A DNA stretch of 11,379 nt from an uncultured Eubacteriales bacterium (GTDB lineage: Bacteria > Bacillota_I > Bacilli_A > RF39 > UBA660): NCBI GenBank assembly GCA_900313345.1, contig OMQW01000013.1, positions 1 through 11,379 on the forward strand. Direction: 5' to 3'. A program made the translations under genes and the position numbers. A model generated the notes under the pieces. It saw only the letters and a program-made list of their open reading frames with translations, was not told where the DNA came from and ran no database searches. This document shows, piece after piece, positions 4,828 to 11,379 of the stretch (its first letter is position 1; each line of letters opens with the position of its first letter).

Positions 4828-6732
4828 ATGTTCTTTAAAGAGGTTAATGCTAGAATTAAATTAATATTATTAGTGATAGTTATTTTAATTATATTAATAT
4901 TTTTTAAAGTGCTTTATATTGAGATATTTAATAATAAAAGTCTTAGTATAAAAACTAATAATTTATGGAGCTTAGATTTACCAGTTGAAGCTGAAAGAGG
5001 AAAAATACTTGATAGGAATGGGGAAGTGTTTGCTACTAGTGTTACTTCTGGTAGTGTTGCAGTAGTTCCTTCTGAAATAAAAAATAAAAAGTATGTTACT
5101 AAAAAACTTAGTGAAATTTTAGGGTGTAGTTATGATAAAGTAAAAAAACATGTTTTTAAGCATGTTTCTATTGAAAGAATTCATCCAGAAGGTAGAAGAC
5201 TTTCTAAGAGTAAAATAAAAAAAATTAATGATTTAAACATGAAGGGTGTTTATATTTTGAAGGAAAGCAAGAGATATTATCCTAATAAGAAAATGCTTAG
5301 TCATGTTCTTGGATTTGTTGGAATAGATAATCAAGGACTTTCTGGTATTGAAAAACAGTATAATAAATATTTAAGTGGTGAAGATGGAGCTATTAAGTTT
5401 TATGTTAATAGTCATGGTAATAAAATACCAATTAATGATAAATATATAGAACCTACTAATGGGCTTGATATTTCTTTAACTATAGATATTAATATACAAA
5501 GGTCTATTGAAAGAGAACTTGATAATGTTATGATGAATTTTGAACCTGATAATGCACTTGCAATTGTAGTTGATCCTAATACATTAGAGATTTTAGGTAT
5601 TAGTTCTAGACCTAATTTTGATCCTAATAATTATAAAAAATATGATATTAAAGCTTTATCACGTAATTTACCTATATGGGCAACATATGAACCTGGTAGT
5701 ACACAAAAAGTAGTTACTATGGCTGCTAGCATAAATGAAGGCATTATTGATATAAATAAAGATAAATTTTATGATAGTGGTAGTGTTATGATAGGTGGTT
5801 CTAAGATAAAATGCTGGAAGAGTCATGGACATGGAGAACAAACTTTTATGGAAGTGTTACAAAATTCATGTAATCCTGGATTTGTTAGACTTGGTAATCT
5901 TTTAGGTAAAGAAAGACTTTTTAGTTACTTAGATAAATTTGGATTTGGTTATAAAACTGGTATTAATCTTAGTGGTGAAGGAAGTGGTATTATATTTCCA
6001 CTTAATAAAGTAGGAGAACTCGAACTTGCAACTACTGCTTTTGGGCAAGGTATTAGTGTTACTCCAATACAACAGGTAACAGCATTTTCAGCTGTTGTTA
6101 ATGGAGGTTATTTATTAAGACCATATATTACATCCAGAATAATGGATTCAAATACTCATAGTACTATAAAAAAATATAATAAGAAAATTAGAAGAAAAGT
6201 CATTAAAAAAAATACTTCTTTAATAATGCGAGGAGCTCTTGAAAATGTAGTTAGTAAAGGTGGGGGAAAAGCAGCGTTTATAGAAGATTATAGAATAGGT
6301 GGAAAAACAGGAACTGCACAGAAACAGGAAAATGGAAGATATTTATTTAATAATTATATTATGAGTTTTATAGCAGTAGTTCCAGCAAATGATCCTAAAG
6401 CAGTATTATATATAGCTATAGATAATCCTAAACATACACCTAATCTTTCTAGTTATACAACGACTCCTGTAGCTAGAAGAATACTTCTTGATATAATAGA
6501 TACTTTAAAGATAAGGAAACAAAAGGGTGAAGTTCCTAAGGATTTAGAATGGAATGATATTATATTAAAGGAAGTTCCTAATGTTATAGGTGATTCTAGG
6601 GATGAAGCTATTAAAAAATTAAGTGATTTTAATATTTTATATACTGGTAATGGTGACTTAATTGCAGAACAATCACCTGTAGGAGGGACTAAGATACCTA
6701 TTAATAGTAATGTTAGACTTTATCTAAATTGA
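4828..6732 (+). CDS. spoVD: SpoVD-type class B penicillin-binding protein with PASTA domain
   Basis: Transpeptidase that cross-links peptidoglycan with a SEDS polymerase. 634 residues: short cytoplasmic N terminus, one membrane anchor (about 11-31), dimerisation domain with ERGKILDRNGEVFATS (56-71), transpeptidase domain and one PASTA domain (about 581-634, VPNVIGDSRDEAIKKL to LYLN). Catalytic motifs are S291-T-Q-K294, S347-C-N349 and K493-T-G495. STQK replaces the common STFK but keeps both key residues. C329 and C348, 19 apart with the second inside SCN, match the register of the redox-active pair of B. subtilis SpoVD (recalled as Cys332 and Cys351, active serine Ser294), making a sporulation-type PBP more likely than a division FtsI, though one protein could do both jobs. 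The mraY gene follows. GGTGAT precedes the ATG; TGA stop. Confidence 0.92.
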   Translation: MFFKEVNARIKLILLVIVILIILIFFKVLYIEIFNNKSLSIKTNNLWSLDLPVEAERGKILDRNGEVFATSVTSGSVAVVPSEIKNKKYVTKKLSEILGCSYDKVKKHVFKHVSIERIHPEGRRLSKSKIKKINDLNMKGVYILKESKRYYPNKKMLSHVLGFVGIDNQGLSGIEKQYNKYLSGEDGAIKFYVNSHGNKIPINDKYIEPTNGLDISLTIDINIQRSIERELDNVMMNFEPDNALAIVVDPNTLEILGISSRPNFDPNNYKKYDIKALSRNLPIWATYEPGSTQKVVTMAASINEGIIDINKDKFYDSGSVMIGGSKIKCWKSHGHGEQTFMEVLQNSCNPGFVRLGNLLGKERLFSYLDKFGFGYKTGINLSGEGSGIIFPLNKVGELELATTAFGQGISVTPIQQVTAFSAVVNGGYLLRPYITSRIMDSNTHSTIKKYNKKIRRKVIKKNTSLIMRGALENVVSKGGGKAAFIEDYRIGGKTGTAQKQENGRYLFNNYIMSFIAVVPANDPKAVLYIAIDNPKHTPNLSSYTTTPVARRILLDIIDTLKIRKQKGEVPKDLEWNDIILKEVPNVIGDSRDEAIKKLSDFNILYTGNGDLIAEQSPVGGTKIPINSNVRLYLN

Positions 6733-6749
6733 TGTAAAGTCTATGTAAA
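6732..6749 (+). repeat. Two direct ATGTAAA repeats upstream of mraY
   Basis: ATGTAAA occurs at 6732-6738 and 6743-6749, offset by 11 bases, about one helical turn, between the PBP stop and the mraY promoter. It could be a regulator site, but such AT-rich repeats arise easily by chance. Confidence 0.25.
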
Positions 6750-6782
6750 AATTTAGTTTCATAAAATATTAGAATTAAATTA

Positions 6783-6791
6783 TGTTATAAT
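6783..6791 (+). promoter_or_regulatory. Extended -10 promoter of mraY
   Basis: TGTTATAAT, a perfect extended -10, without a matching -35. Predicted start near 6798, leaving a 17-nt leader with GTGGAGGGAT as ribosome binding site. No terminator lies between the PBP gene and mraY, so read-through also probably supplies mraY. Confidence 0.6.
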
Positions 6792-6814
6792 ATTAATCAA
6801 GTGGAGGGATAATT

Positions 6815-7795
6815 ATGCTTCTTTTAACAAAATCAATATTTGCAGTTATGATAGGTTTTCTTGTAGCAGCTTTTTTAGGACTTATAATAGTTCCTATACT
6901 TAGAAAACTTCATGTTGGACAAAGAATAAGTTCTTATGTTGGAATTACTCATAAGAAAAAAGAGGGAACACCTACTATGGGTGGAATTATATTTATTTTA
7001 GCTACATGTATTACAATGCTTGGATTAATTCTTACTCATAAAGTAGAATATACTTCTAATTTAGGTATTGTCTTAATAGTATTTATTGGTCATGGACTTA
7101 TAGGTTTTCTTGATGATTATTTATCTATTAAGAAAGGTAATAATGAGGGACTTACAGTTTATCAAAAATTATTATTACAGGTTATAATTGCTTTAGTATT
7201 TTTCTTTATTTATATGAGGGATGGAGGACAAACTTCTTTTGTTGTTGGAACACTTCATATAGATTTAGAAATGGGCTTTATTTATGGTTTATTTATTTTA
7301 CTAATACTTGTTGGAAGTACAAATGCTGTTAATTTAACTGATGGACTTGATGGACTTGCTGGAGGACTTTCTGCTATTGCATTTGTTGCATTTGCACTTA
7401 TTTCTTTAATGGTTGGATATGAAGATATTGGAGTGTTTTCTTTAGTTCTTTGTGGTAGTATAGTAGGGTTTTTAATATATAATTCTTATCCTGCTAAAGT
7501 ATTTATGGGTGATACTGGAAGTCTTGCTTTAGGTGGAGCTATGGGAGCTATAGCTATACTTACGCATAGAGAACTTACTTTAATTGTTGTTGCAGGGGTA
7601 TTTATTGTTGAAACTCTTTCTGTAATTATACAAACATTTTCTGTTCAAGTTTTACATCGTAAAGTATTCTTAATGACACCACTTCATCATCATTTTGAGA
7701 AGCTTGGATGGAAAGAAACTGACATTGTTAAGACTTTTTGGATATTTGGCTTAATACTTGCAATGGAAGGAATTATGTTTGGAGTTTGGTTATAA
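6815..7795 (+). CDS. mraY: Phospho-N-acetylmuramoyl-pentapeptide transferase
   Basis: MraY transfers phospho-MurNAc-pentapeptide from the UDP-linked precursor to undecaprenyl phosphate, giving lipid I at the inner face of the membrane. The 326 residues match the family length and contain about ten membrane segments. Diagnostic motifs are KKEGTPTMGG (48-57), FLDDYLSI with D100/D101 (98-105), NLTDGLDGLAGG with D176 and D179 (173-184), NSYPAKVFMGDTGSLALGG with D233 (223-241), and MTPLHHHFEKLGW with the His triad 291-293 (287-299). All conserved catalytic acids are present. GTGGAGGGAT lies before the start. It follows a SpoVD-type PBP, as in the Bacillus murein cluster but without murE between them. 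The next gene begins 27 bases after the stop, probably in the same transcript. Confidence 0.98.
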   Translation: MLLLTKSIFAVMIGFLVAAFLGLIIVPILRKLHVGQRISSYVGITHKKKEGTPTMGGIIFILATCITMLGLILTHKVEYTSNLGIVLIVFIGHGLIGFLDDYLSIKKGNNEGLTVYQKLLLQVIIALVFFFIYMRDGGQTSFVVGTLHIDLEMGFIYGLFILLILVGSTNAVNLTDGLDGLAGGLSAIAFVAFALISLMVGYEDIGVFSLVLCGSIVGFLIYNSYPAKVFMGDTGSLALGGAMGAIAILTHRELTLIVVAGVFIVETLSVIIQTFSVQVLHRKVFLMTPLHHHFEKLGWKETDIVKTFWIFGLILAMEGIMFGVWL

Positions 7796-7822
7796 CAATT
7801 TCCTTTTTTATTTGGAGGATAT

Positions 7823-8458
7823 ATGAAAATAGGAACTTTTAATGTACATAATACATATGATGATAAATGCTACCCAAGACTTGAAGAACTAATTGATAGA
7901 AAAGATTTAGATTTTATTGGGTTACAAGAAGTTAATCCTGATTTATATAAAAGACTTGTTTATAATTATAATATATATGGTGAATTTAGATCTTTTTTTA
8001 TAAATAAGTATAATGAAGCTTGTCCTATCATTACTGATCATAATGTTAATTTTTATAATACTTATCAATTACCAGTACTTTATAGTTTTATACCTAGAAT
8101 TGCTACTGTAGTTGAAACTAATTGTTATACTGTTATTAATACACATTTAGCTCTTTATAAGTATCATTTTGTAAAAAAATTACAGTTTAAAAGACTTATA
8201 GAATTGATTGAAGCTAGTGATAAAAAAGTTATATTAATGGGTGATTTAAATCTTAGAAAAAATTCCGAAGATTTAAAGCTGTTAGATGCTATGCTTTCTA
8301 AGTATAATTTAGTTAGAGTTAAGAATAAAGAAAATACTTTTAAAAATGATATTTTAGATTATATATATGTACCTAAAGGTACTAAAGTAAATGAAGTAAA
8401 AGTATATAGATCTAATTTAAGTGATCATTATTTACTTTATTGTGACATAAGTGTCTAG
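7823..8458 (+). CDS. Endonuclease/exonuclease/phosphatase (EEP) superfamily protein
   Basis: A 211-residue cytosolic protein with the EEP (DNase I-like) metal-dependent phosphoesterase fold. The motifs are in order: GTFNVHN with N7, LQEVN with E36 (metal ligand), INTHLA with H108, MGDLNL with D141 and N143, ILDYIYV with D179 and the terminal LSDHYLL with D201 and H202. All active-site positions are filled, so an active Mg-dependent phosphodiesterase or phosphatase is likely. It is shorter than most EEP enzymes (about 250 or more), with a shortened middle part. Substrate is unknown; the superfamily spans DNA repair nucleases, sphingomyelinases and inositol phosphatases, and no signal peptide suggests an intracellular target. 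TTGGAGGAT precedes the start, and the gene is 27 bases after mraY, so it is probably co-transcribed with it. Its stop lies in the loop of its terminator. Confidence 0.88.
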   Translation: MKIGTFNVHNTYDDKCYPRLEELIDRKDLDFIGLQEVNPDLYKRLVYNYNIYGEFRSFFINKYNEACPIITDHNVNFYNTYQLPVLYSFIPRIATVVETNCYTVINTHLALYKYHFVKKLQFKRLIELIEASDKKVILMGDLNLRKNSEDLKLLDAMLSKYNLVRVKNKENTFKNDILDYIYVPKGTKVNEVKVYRSNLSDHYLLYCDISV

Positions 8459-8472
8459 TTGACACTTTTTTT
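8449..8472 (+). terminator. Intrinsic terminator of the mraY-EEP unit
   Basis: AAGTGTC (8449-8455) pairs with GACACTT (8461-8467) around the loop TAGTT, with T residues continuing to 8472. The stop codon TAG (8456-8458) is in the loop. Confidence 0.85.
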
Positions 8473-8483
8473 ATTTATTAAAA

Positions 8484-8511
8484 TTTACATAAATGTTTAT
8501 TATGTTATAAT
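8484..8511 (+). promoter_or_regulatory. Promoter of the HPt-REC gene
   Basis: TTTACA (8484-8489), a 16-bp spacer and TATAAT (8506-8511) with a TGT extension at 8503-8505. Predicted start near 8518, leader about 20 nt with AGAGGTG as ribosome binding site. Confidence 0.65.
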
Positions 8512-8537
8512 GTATATAGAATAAGAGGTGTTTATAA

Positions 8538-9347
8538 ATGAATGATGTAGAATATTTAAAAACTAATGGTGTAGATGTTAATCATGGACTAGAATTACTT
8601 GGCGATATGGAAACTTATAATTCTATAATGGGTGATTTTTTAGATGCTTATCAAGATAGAATGAAAAGAATTAATGATTATAAAAATATGAATGATATGC
8701 CTAACTATGCAATTGAAGTTCATAGTTTAAAAAGTGATTCTAAATATTTAGGTTTTATGTCTTTAGCTGATATTGCTTATAAGCATGAGATGGCTAGTAA
8801 AGCAGGTGATGTAAATACTGTAAATGCTAGTTATAATGATTTAGTTAATGAAGCTAATAAAGTTATTAATGTTGTTAATGTTTATCTAGGAAAAACAAGT
8901 AATAAACAAAATGTTGAAACTTCTAGTAATGTTCAAACAACTAATGTACAAGATATAAATAATAGTATTAATAAACCAGTTATATTAGTTGCAGATGATT
9001 CAAGTATTATTCGTAATTTTGTTAAAGATGTTTTTACTGAAAACTATGAAGTTGTTGGATGTTCTAATGGTAGAGAAGTTGCTGACTTTATTAGTAAGAA
9101 TTTAAATAATGTTGCTGTTTTATTACTTGATTTAAATATGCCTGATATTAATGGATTCCAAGTACTTGAATGGTTTAAAGTAAATAATTTATTTAGTAAG
9201 ATTCCAGTTTCTATTATTAGTGGAGCTGATGATAAAGAAAGTATTGATAAAGCATTTAAATATCCTATATGTGATATGCTTCAAAAACCTTTTGAAAGAG
9301 AAACTGTTAAAGCAGTTGTTGAAAAAACAATTAATTTTAATAAATAA
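8538..9347 (+). CDS. HPt-REC phosphorelay protein (response regulator without output domain)
   Basis: A 269-residue soluble fusion of a histidine phosphotransfer domain and a receiver domain. The N-terminal part (about 1-118) is helical and carries VHSLKSDSKYLG (61-72) with H62, the expected phosphorylated His of HPt domains, followed by the LADIAYKHE helix. A Gln/Asn/Thr/Ser-rich linker (about 119-145) leads to the receiver domain (147-267), with acidic pair D153/D154, phosphoacceptor D198 in LLLDLNMPD, S228 in the Thr/Ser switch position (SIISGA) and K250 in QKPF. There is no kinase, DNA-binding or other output domain, so the protein could pass phosphate between an unseen hybrid kinase and another regulator, or act by protein contacts. 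No kinase gene is adjacent. It has its own promoter and terminator. Confidence 0.9.
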   Translation: MNDVEYLKTNGVDVNHGLELLGDMETYNSIMGDFLDAYQDRMKRINDYKNMNDMPNYAIEVHSLKSDSKYLGFMSLADIAYKHEMASKAGDVNTVNASYNDLVNEANKVINVVNVYLGKTSNKQNVETSSNVQTTNVQDINNSINKPVILVADDSSIIRNFVKDVFTENYEVVGCSNGREVADFISKNLNNVAVLLLDLNMPDINGFQVLEWFKVNNLFSKIPVSIISGADDKESIDKAFKYPICDMLQKPFERETVKAVVEKTINFNK

Positions 9348-9369
9348 AGAATGGAAACATTCTTTTTTT
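9346..9369 (+). terminator. Intrinsic terminator of the HPt-REC gene
   Basis: AAAGAATG (9346-9353) pairs with CATTCTTT (9358-9365) around a GAAA tetraloop, with T residues to 9369. The stem begins within the TAA stop codon (9345-9347). Confidence 0.88.
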
Positions 9370-9371
9370 AG

Positions 9372-9380
9372 TGTTATAAT
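9372..9380 (+). promoter_or_regulatory. Extended -10 promoter of the transferase-like gene
   Basis: TGTTATAAT, a perfect extended -10, two bases after the T-run of the preceding terminator. No -35 match. Predicted start near 9387 gives a 19-nt leader containing AGGGGGAA. Confidence 0.6.
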
Positions 9381-9405
9381 AAAACCTGTTTTAGGGGGAA
9401 TCTTT

Positions 9406-10197
9406 ATGGAAGACTATCTTATAGCACAAAATATAATTAAAACTGGTAATATGGATCATACTATATATAACAAATACTCTTTTATTTATAAAACTACTAA
9501 TGAAGATATTAATGGATATAGTAAATATTTAGAAAATAGAGAAGATGTTTTATCAGTTATTGGTAGTGGTGATCAAATACTTAATAGTATATTATTTGAT
9601 AGTAAAAATATTGATATATTTGATATTAGTACTTTTCCTAAATATTATTTAGATTTAAAACTAGCATCTTTAGAAAGATTGAATAAAGAAAATTATTTAA
9701 ATTTCTTTTATGGTAATTATAGAAATGAAGAATATATGGATGATATTTATTTTTCGTTTAATAGATATTTATCTAAAGAGTCTAAATTATTTTGGGATTA
9801 TTTATTTAATTATTTTGAATATATAGATGTATTTAATTCACCCTTATTTTCATCAGAAGCTTATACTTATGATAGTTTAATTACTAGAAATACTTATTTA
9901 CAAGATGATAATTTTGAAAAATTAAAGGAAAAATTTAGGAATGTTAATATTAATTATTATAATACTGATATTAGAGATTTTGATGCTAAGAAATATTATG
10001 ATTTTATAAATTTATCTAGCATTATTTATTATGTTAGTAATTATAGAGAATTAGTTCTTAATCTTCCTTTAAAAGAGAAAGGTGTTATATTAACTTATTT
10101 ATATGCTTATTTAGAAGATAAAGATAATTATTATGATGGCTTTTCTTTTGAAAGAATAAATAATGAAGATAATAGAGTAATGGTTTACAAAAAGTAG
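9406..10197 (+). CDS. SAM-dependent transferase-like protein, possibly DUF3419/BtaA-related
   Basis: A 263-residue soluble protein with signs of a Rossmann-type SAM-binding fold. VLSVIGSGDQILNSIL (48-63) is a glycine-rich motif I, and NIDIFDIS (68-75) ends a second strand with the acidic residue D73. YLDLKLASLERL (81-92) follows, and DFINLSSIIYYV lies in the C-terminal part as a later strand. The SGDQ loop and the DxS...YLxLKLAxL sequence recall DUF3419/BtaA-type aminocarboxypropyl or methyl transferases, but that is recall of motif, not an alignment, so substrate is unknown. The frame opens upstream at 9220, overlapping the HPt-REC gene and its terminator. That start is rejected: AGGGGGAA at 9393-9400 and the promoter at 9372 fix the start at 9406. 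The next gene follows after 51 bases with its own promoter. Confidence 0.75.
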   Translation: MEDYLIAQNIIKTGNMDHTIYNKYSFIYKTTNEDINGYSKYLENREDVLSVIGSGDQILNSILFDSKNIDIFDISTFPKYYLDLKLASLERLNKENYLNFFYGNYRNEEYMDDIYFSFNRYLSKESKLFWDYLFNYFEYIDVFNSPLFSSEAYTYDSLITRNTYLQDDNFEKLKEKFRNVNINYYNTDIRDFDAKKYYDFINLSSIIYYVSNYRELVLNLPLKEKGVILTYLYAYLEDKDNYYDGFSFERINNEDNRVMVYKK

Positions 10198-10217
10198 TTT
10201 TCTAATTTTTAATAGTT

Positions 10218-10226
10218 TGCTATAAT
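10218..10226 (+). promoter_or_regulatory. Extended -10 promoter of the AAA+ ATPase gene
   Basis: TGCTATAAT, a TGn extension and perfect -10, without a clear -35. Transcription would begin near 10233, after the ATG at 10231, which argues for the downstream start at 10249 and a leader of about 16 nt. Confidence 0.6.
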
Positions 10227-10248
10227 TAGAATGAAAAGAGTGATTAAG

Positions 10249-11247
10249 ATGAATGATAGTTATGTAAGTAATAGTGCTATTGATAATATTTCTAATTCTA
10301 ATAATAATAATATTAATAATGATAATTTTGATATACGTAGTAAAAGAATTAGTATATTAGATACTTATGGGGAAGAGTTTACTAAGAAAACTTATATTAC
10401 TAATCCTGCTATTGGTAGAAGTGAAGAGTTAAAAGAATTAATGATAGCATTATTGACTCCTGATAAAAGTGCTATTTTAACAGGTAAACCTGGTGTAGGT
10501 AAAACTTCTATTGTTGAGGGTCTTGCATATTTAATTGAAAATAAACAAGTTCCTATAGCATTACAAGACTATAGAATAATTAAAGTTAATACTAGTGCAC
10601 TTTTAGGTATAGATCCTGTAACTGGTGAATCTAAGATACAAAACTTAATTGAAGAATTAAAAAAGTATACACATTTAGTTTTATTTATTGACGAAATTCA
10701 TACTTTAATGGGCAATGGTAAAGATGCACTTGATTTTGCTAATATGTTTAAACCTGGTCTTGATAGAGGTGACATTAAGGTTGTTGGAGCAACTACAGAT
10801 GAAGAATATGAAAGATATATTTTAAGAGATAAAGCCTTTGTAAGACGTTTTCAAAAAATTATTGTTTTAGAACCTACTAGAGAGCAAAATATAGAAATAT
10901 GTTTAGGAACACTTCCTAAGATTGAAAAGAGAACTGGATGCGTACTTAATTACACTAATTATCAAAAACAAAATATAATGGAGTTTTTAACAGATATTAC
11001 TTCTGAATATAAAAGAATATATGAAATAGGTTCTAGATATCCAGATGTTACTTTAACTTTAATACAAGATGCTTTTTCAAATGCTTTATTTGAAAATAGA
11101 AATGTTGTTAATATATTAGATTTTAGAAGAGCTATCGAAAATAGTAAAAGTATTTATCCTGATATAATTAATAAAGCATTACCTGAATTTGATCAAAAGT
11201 TTAGTAGTGAAATAGAAGAAGCTAAATTAAATATGTTAGGTAATTAA
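10249..11247 (+). CDS. Single-module AAA+ ATPase, ClpA/ClpB D1-like
   Basis: A 332-residue soluble AAA+ protein resembling the first ATPase module of ClpA/ClpB/ClpC. After an Asn/Ser-rich leader (about 7-28) come the NPAIGRSEEL box (52-61) before Walker A GKPGVGKTS (79-87, K85), Walker B VLFIDEIH (144-151, D148/E149), sensor 1 GATT (180-183) and the RDKAFVRRFQ arginine-finger segment (193-202). These match a working ATPase. A C-terminal helical lid follows (about 210-325). Compared with true ClpB (about 860 residues) it lacks the N-domain repeat, the coiled-coil middle domain and the second AAA+ module, so it is probably not a disaggregase by itself. The upstream ATG at 10231 would add six residues; GAGTGATTAAG before 10249 and the promoter position favour 10249. 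Partner unknown. Confidence 0.88.
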   Translation: MNDSYVSNSAIDNISNSNNNNINNDNFDIRSKRISILDTYGEEFTKKTYITNPAIGRSEELKELMIALLTPDKSAILTGKPGVGKTSIVEGLAYLIENKQVPIALQDYRIIKVNTSALLGIDPVTGESKIQNLIEELKKYTHLVLFIDEIHTLMGNGKDALDFANMFKPGLDRGDIKVVGATTDEEYERYILRDKAFVRRFQKIIVLEPTREQNIEICLGTLPKIEKRTGCVLNYTNYQKQNIMEFLTDITSEYKRIYEIGSRYPDVTLTLIQDAFSNALFENRNVVNILDFRRAIENSKSIYPDIINKALPEFDQKFSSEIEEAKLNMLGN

Positions 11248-11255
11248 AAAAATAC

Positions 11256-11284
11256 TTGCATTAAATACATTTTATTGATAGAAT
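11256..11284 (+). promoter_or_regulatory. Promoter of the tRNA-His gene
   Basis: TTGCAT (11256-11261), 17 bp, then TAGAAT (11279-11284) with a TGA extension at 11276-11278. Predicted start near 11291, 11 bases before the mature tRNA. It overlaps the terminator hairpin of the AAA+ gene. Confidence 0.5.
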
Positions 11285-11299
11285 AATAATGTATTTTTT
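11263..11299 (+). terminator. Intrinsic terminator of the AAA+ ATPase gene
   Basis: AAATACATT and AATGTATTT form a 9-bp stem, extended by TTATT/AATAA after a one-base bulge, around the loop GATAG (11277-11281). T residues run to 11299. It ends two bases before the tRNA. Confidence 0.7.
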
Positions 11300-11301
11300 A
11301 T

Positions 11302-11378
11302 GGCGGCATTGGTGAAGTGGTTAACACGCCGGTTTGTGGCACCGGTATGCAAGAGTTCGATCCTCTTATGCCGCCCCA
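11302..11378 (+). tRNA. tRNA-His (anticodon GTG)
   Basis: A complete cloverleaf. G-1 (11302) is encoded in the DNA and faces C73 (11375), the identity pair of histidine tRNA; the acceptor stem is GCGGCAT (11303-11309) with ATGCCGC (11368-11374). The D stem is GTG/CAC, the anticodon stem CCGGT/ACCGG encloses TTGTGGC, giving anticodon GTG, the variable loop is TATGC, and the T arm is AAGAG-TTCGATC-CTCTT. CCA is encoded at 11376-11378, one base before the end of the window, so further tRNAs could follow. Confidence 0.97.
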
Positions 11379-11379
11379 T

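Noticed and set aside
9220..9405. Upstream extension of the transferase-like ORF
   Set aside because: It overlaps the HPt-REC gene and its terminator, reads as a Lys/Leu-rich shadow, and lacks a ribosome binding site; the site at 9393-9400 fixes the start at 9406.
10231..10248. Upstream ATG of the AAA+ ATPase
   Set aside because: It lies before the predicted transcription start and has no Shine-Dalgarno site; ATG 10249 has both.
1..11379. Mycoplasma-type code (TGA as Trp)
   Set aside because: TGA ends the PBP and upstream CotZ-like genes at the right family length, and Trp is encoded by TGG in MraY, SEDS and gpmA.
1..11379. Mobile elements, prophage genes, CRISPR repeats or defence system
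   Set aside because: No transposase, integrase, phage structural or Cas-like protein, and no regularly spaced repeats; the genes are mostly housekeeping, envelope and spore-coat types.

Overview
The window is strongly AT-rich. TGA is used as a real stop (class B PBP gene, upstream CotZ-like gene) and tryptophan is read from TGG, so this is the standard bacterial code, not the Mycoplasma code. Shine-Dalgarno sites of the GGAGG/GGTGAT type, short gaps, TASE-type extended -10 promoters and CotZ-type spore-coat proteins point to a low-GC Gram-positive (Bacillota) genome, probably an uncultured Bacilli-like spore-former. The lineage is inference; the presence of a peptidoglycan pathway is direct.

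Layout. 1-526 (+): 3' part of an unrecognised gene, converging on a SEDS glycosyltransferase gene (548-1684, -). Divergent from that is a small unrecognised gene (about 1758-2063, +), converging on two tandem CotZ-like spore-coat genes (2071-2466 and 2479-2904, -). A 66-residue hypothetical gene follows (2987-3187, -). From 3269 on, everything is on the + strand: a predicted metal exporter/manganese transporter, gpmA, a SpoVD-type class B PBP with one PASTA domain, mraY, an endonuclease/exonuclease/phosphatase protein, an HPt-REC phosphorelay protein, a SAM-dependent-transferase-like protein, a single-module ClpA/B-like AAA+ ATPase, and tRNA-His at the right edge.

How the genes fit together. 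MraY makes lipid I; SEDS polymerases and class B PBPs build glycan and cross-link it. The PBP carries the active-site serine and cysteine pair in the register of Bacillus subtilis SpoVD, and the spoVD-mraY order resembles the Bacillus murein cluster with murE absent. Together with the CotZ pair this suggests a region rich in cell-envelope and sporulation functions. The later genes have no clear link to that theme.

Regulatory style. Many genes have a TGnTATAAT-like extended -10 with little or no -35, and predicted leaders of only about 13-20 nt. Six intrinsic terminators are visible; five overlap or abut the stop codon of the gene they end, and two serve convergent gene pairs. No gene-free stretch exceeds 300 bases. 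I see no IS element, CRISPR array, prophage gene or rRNA.
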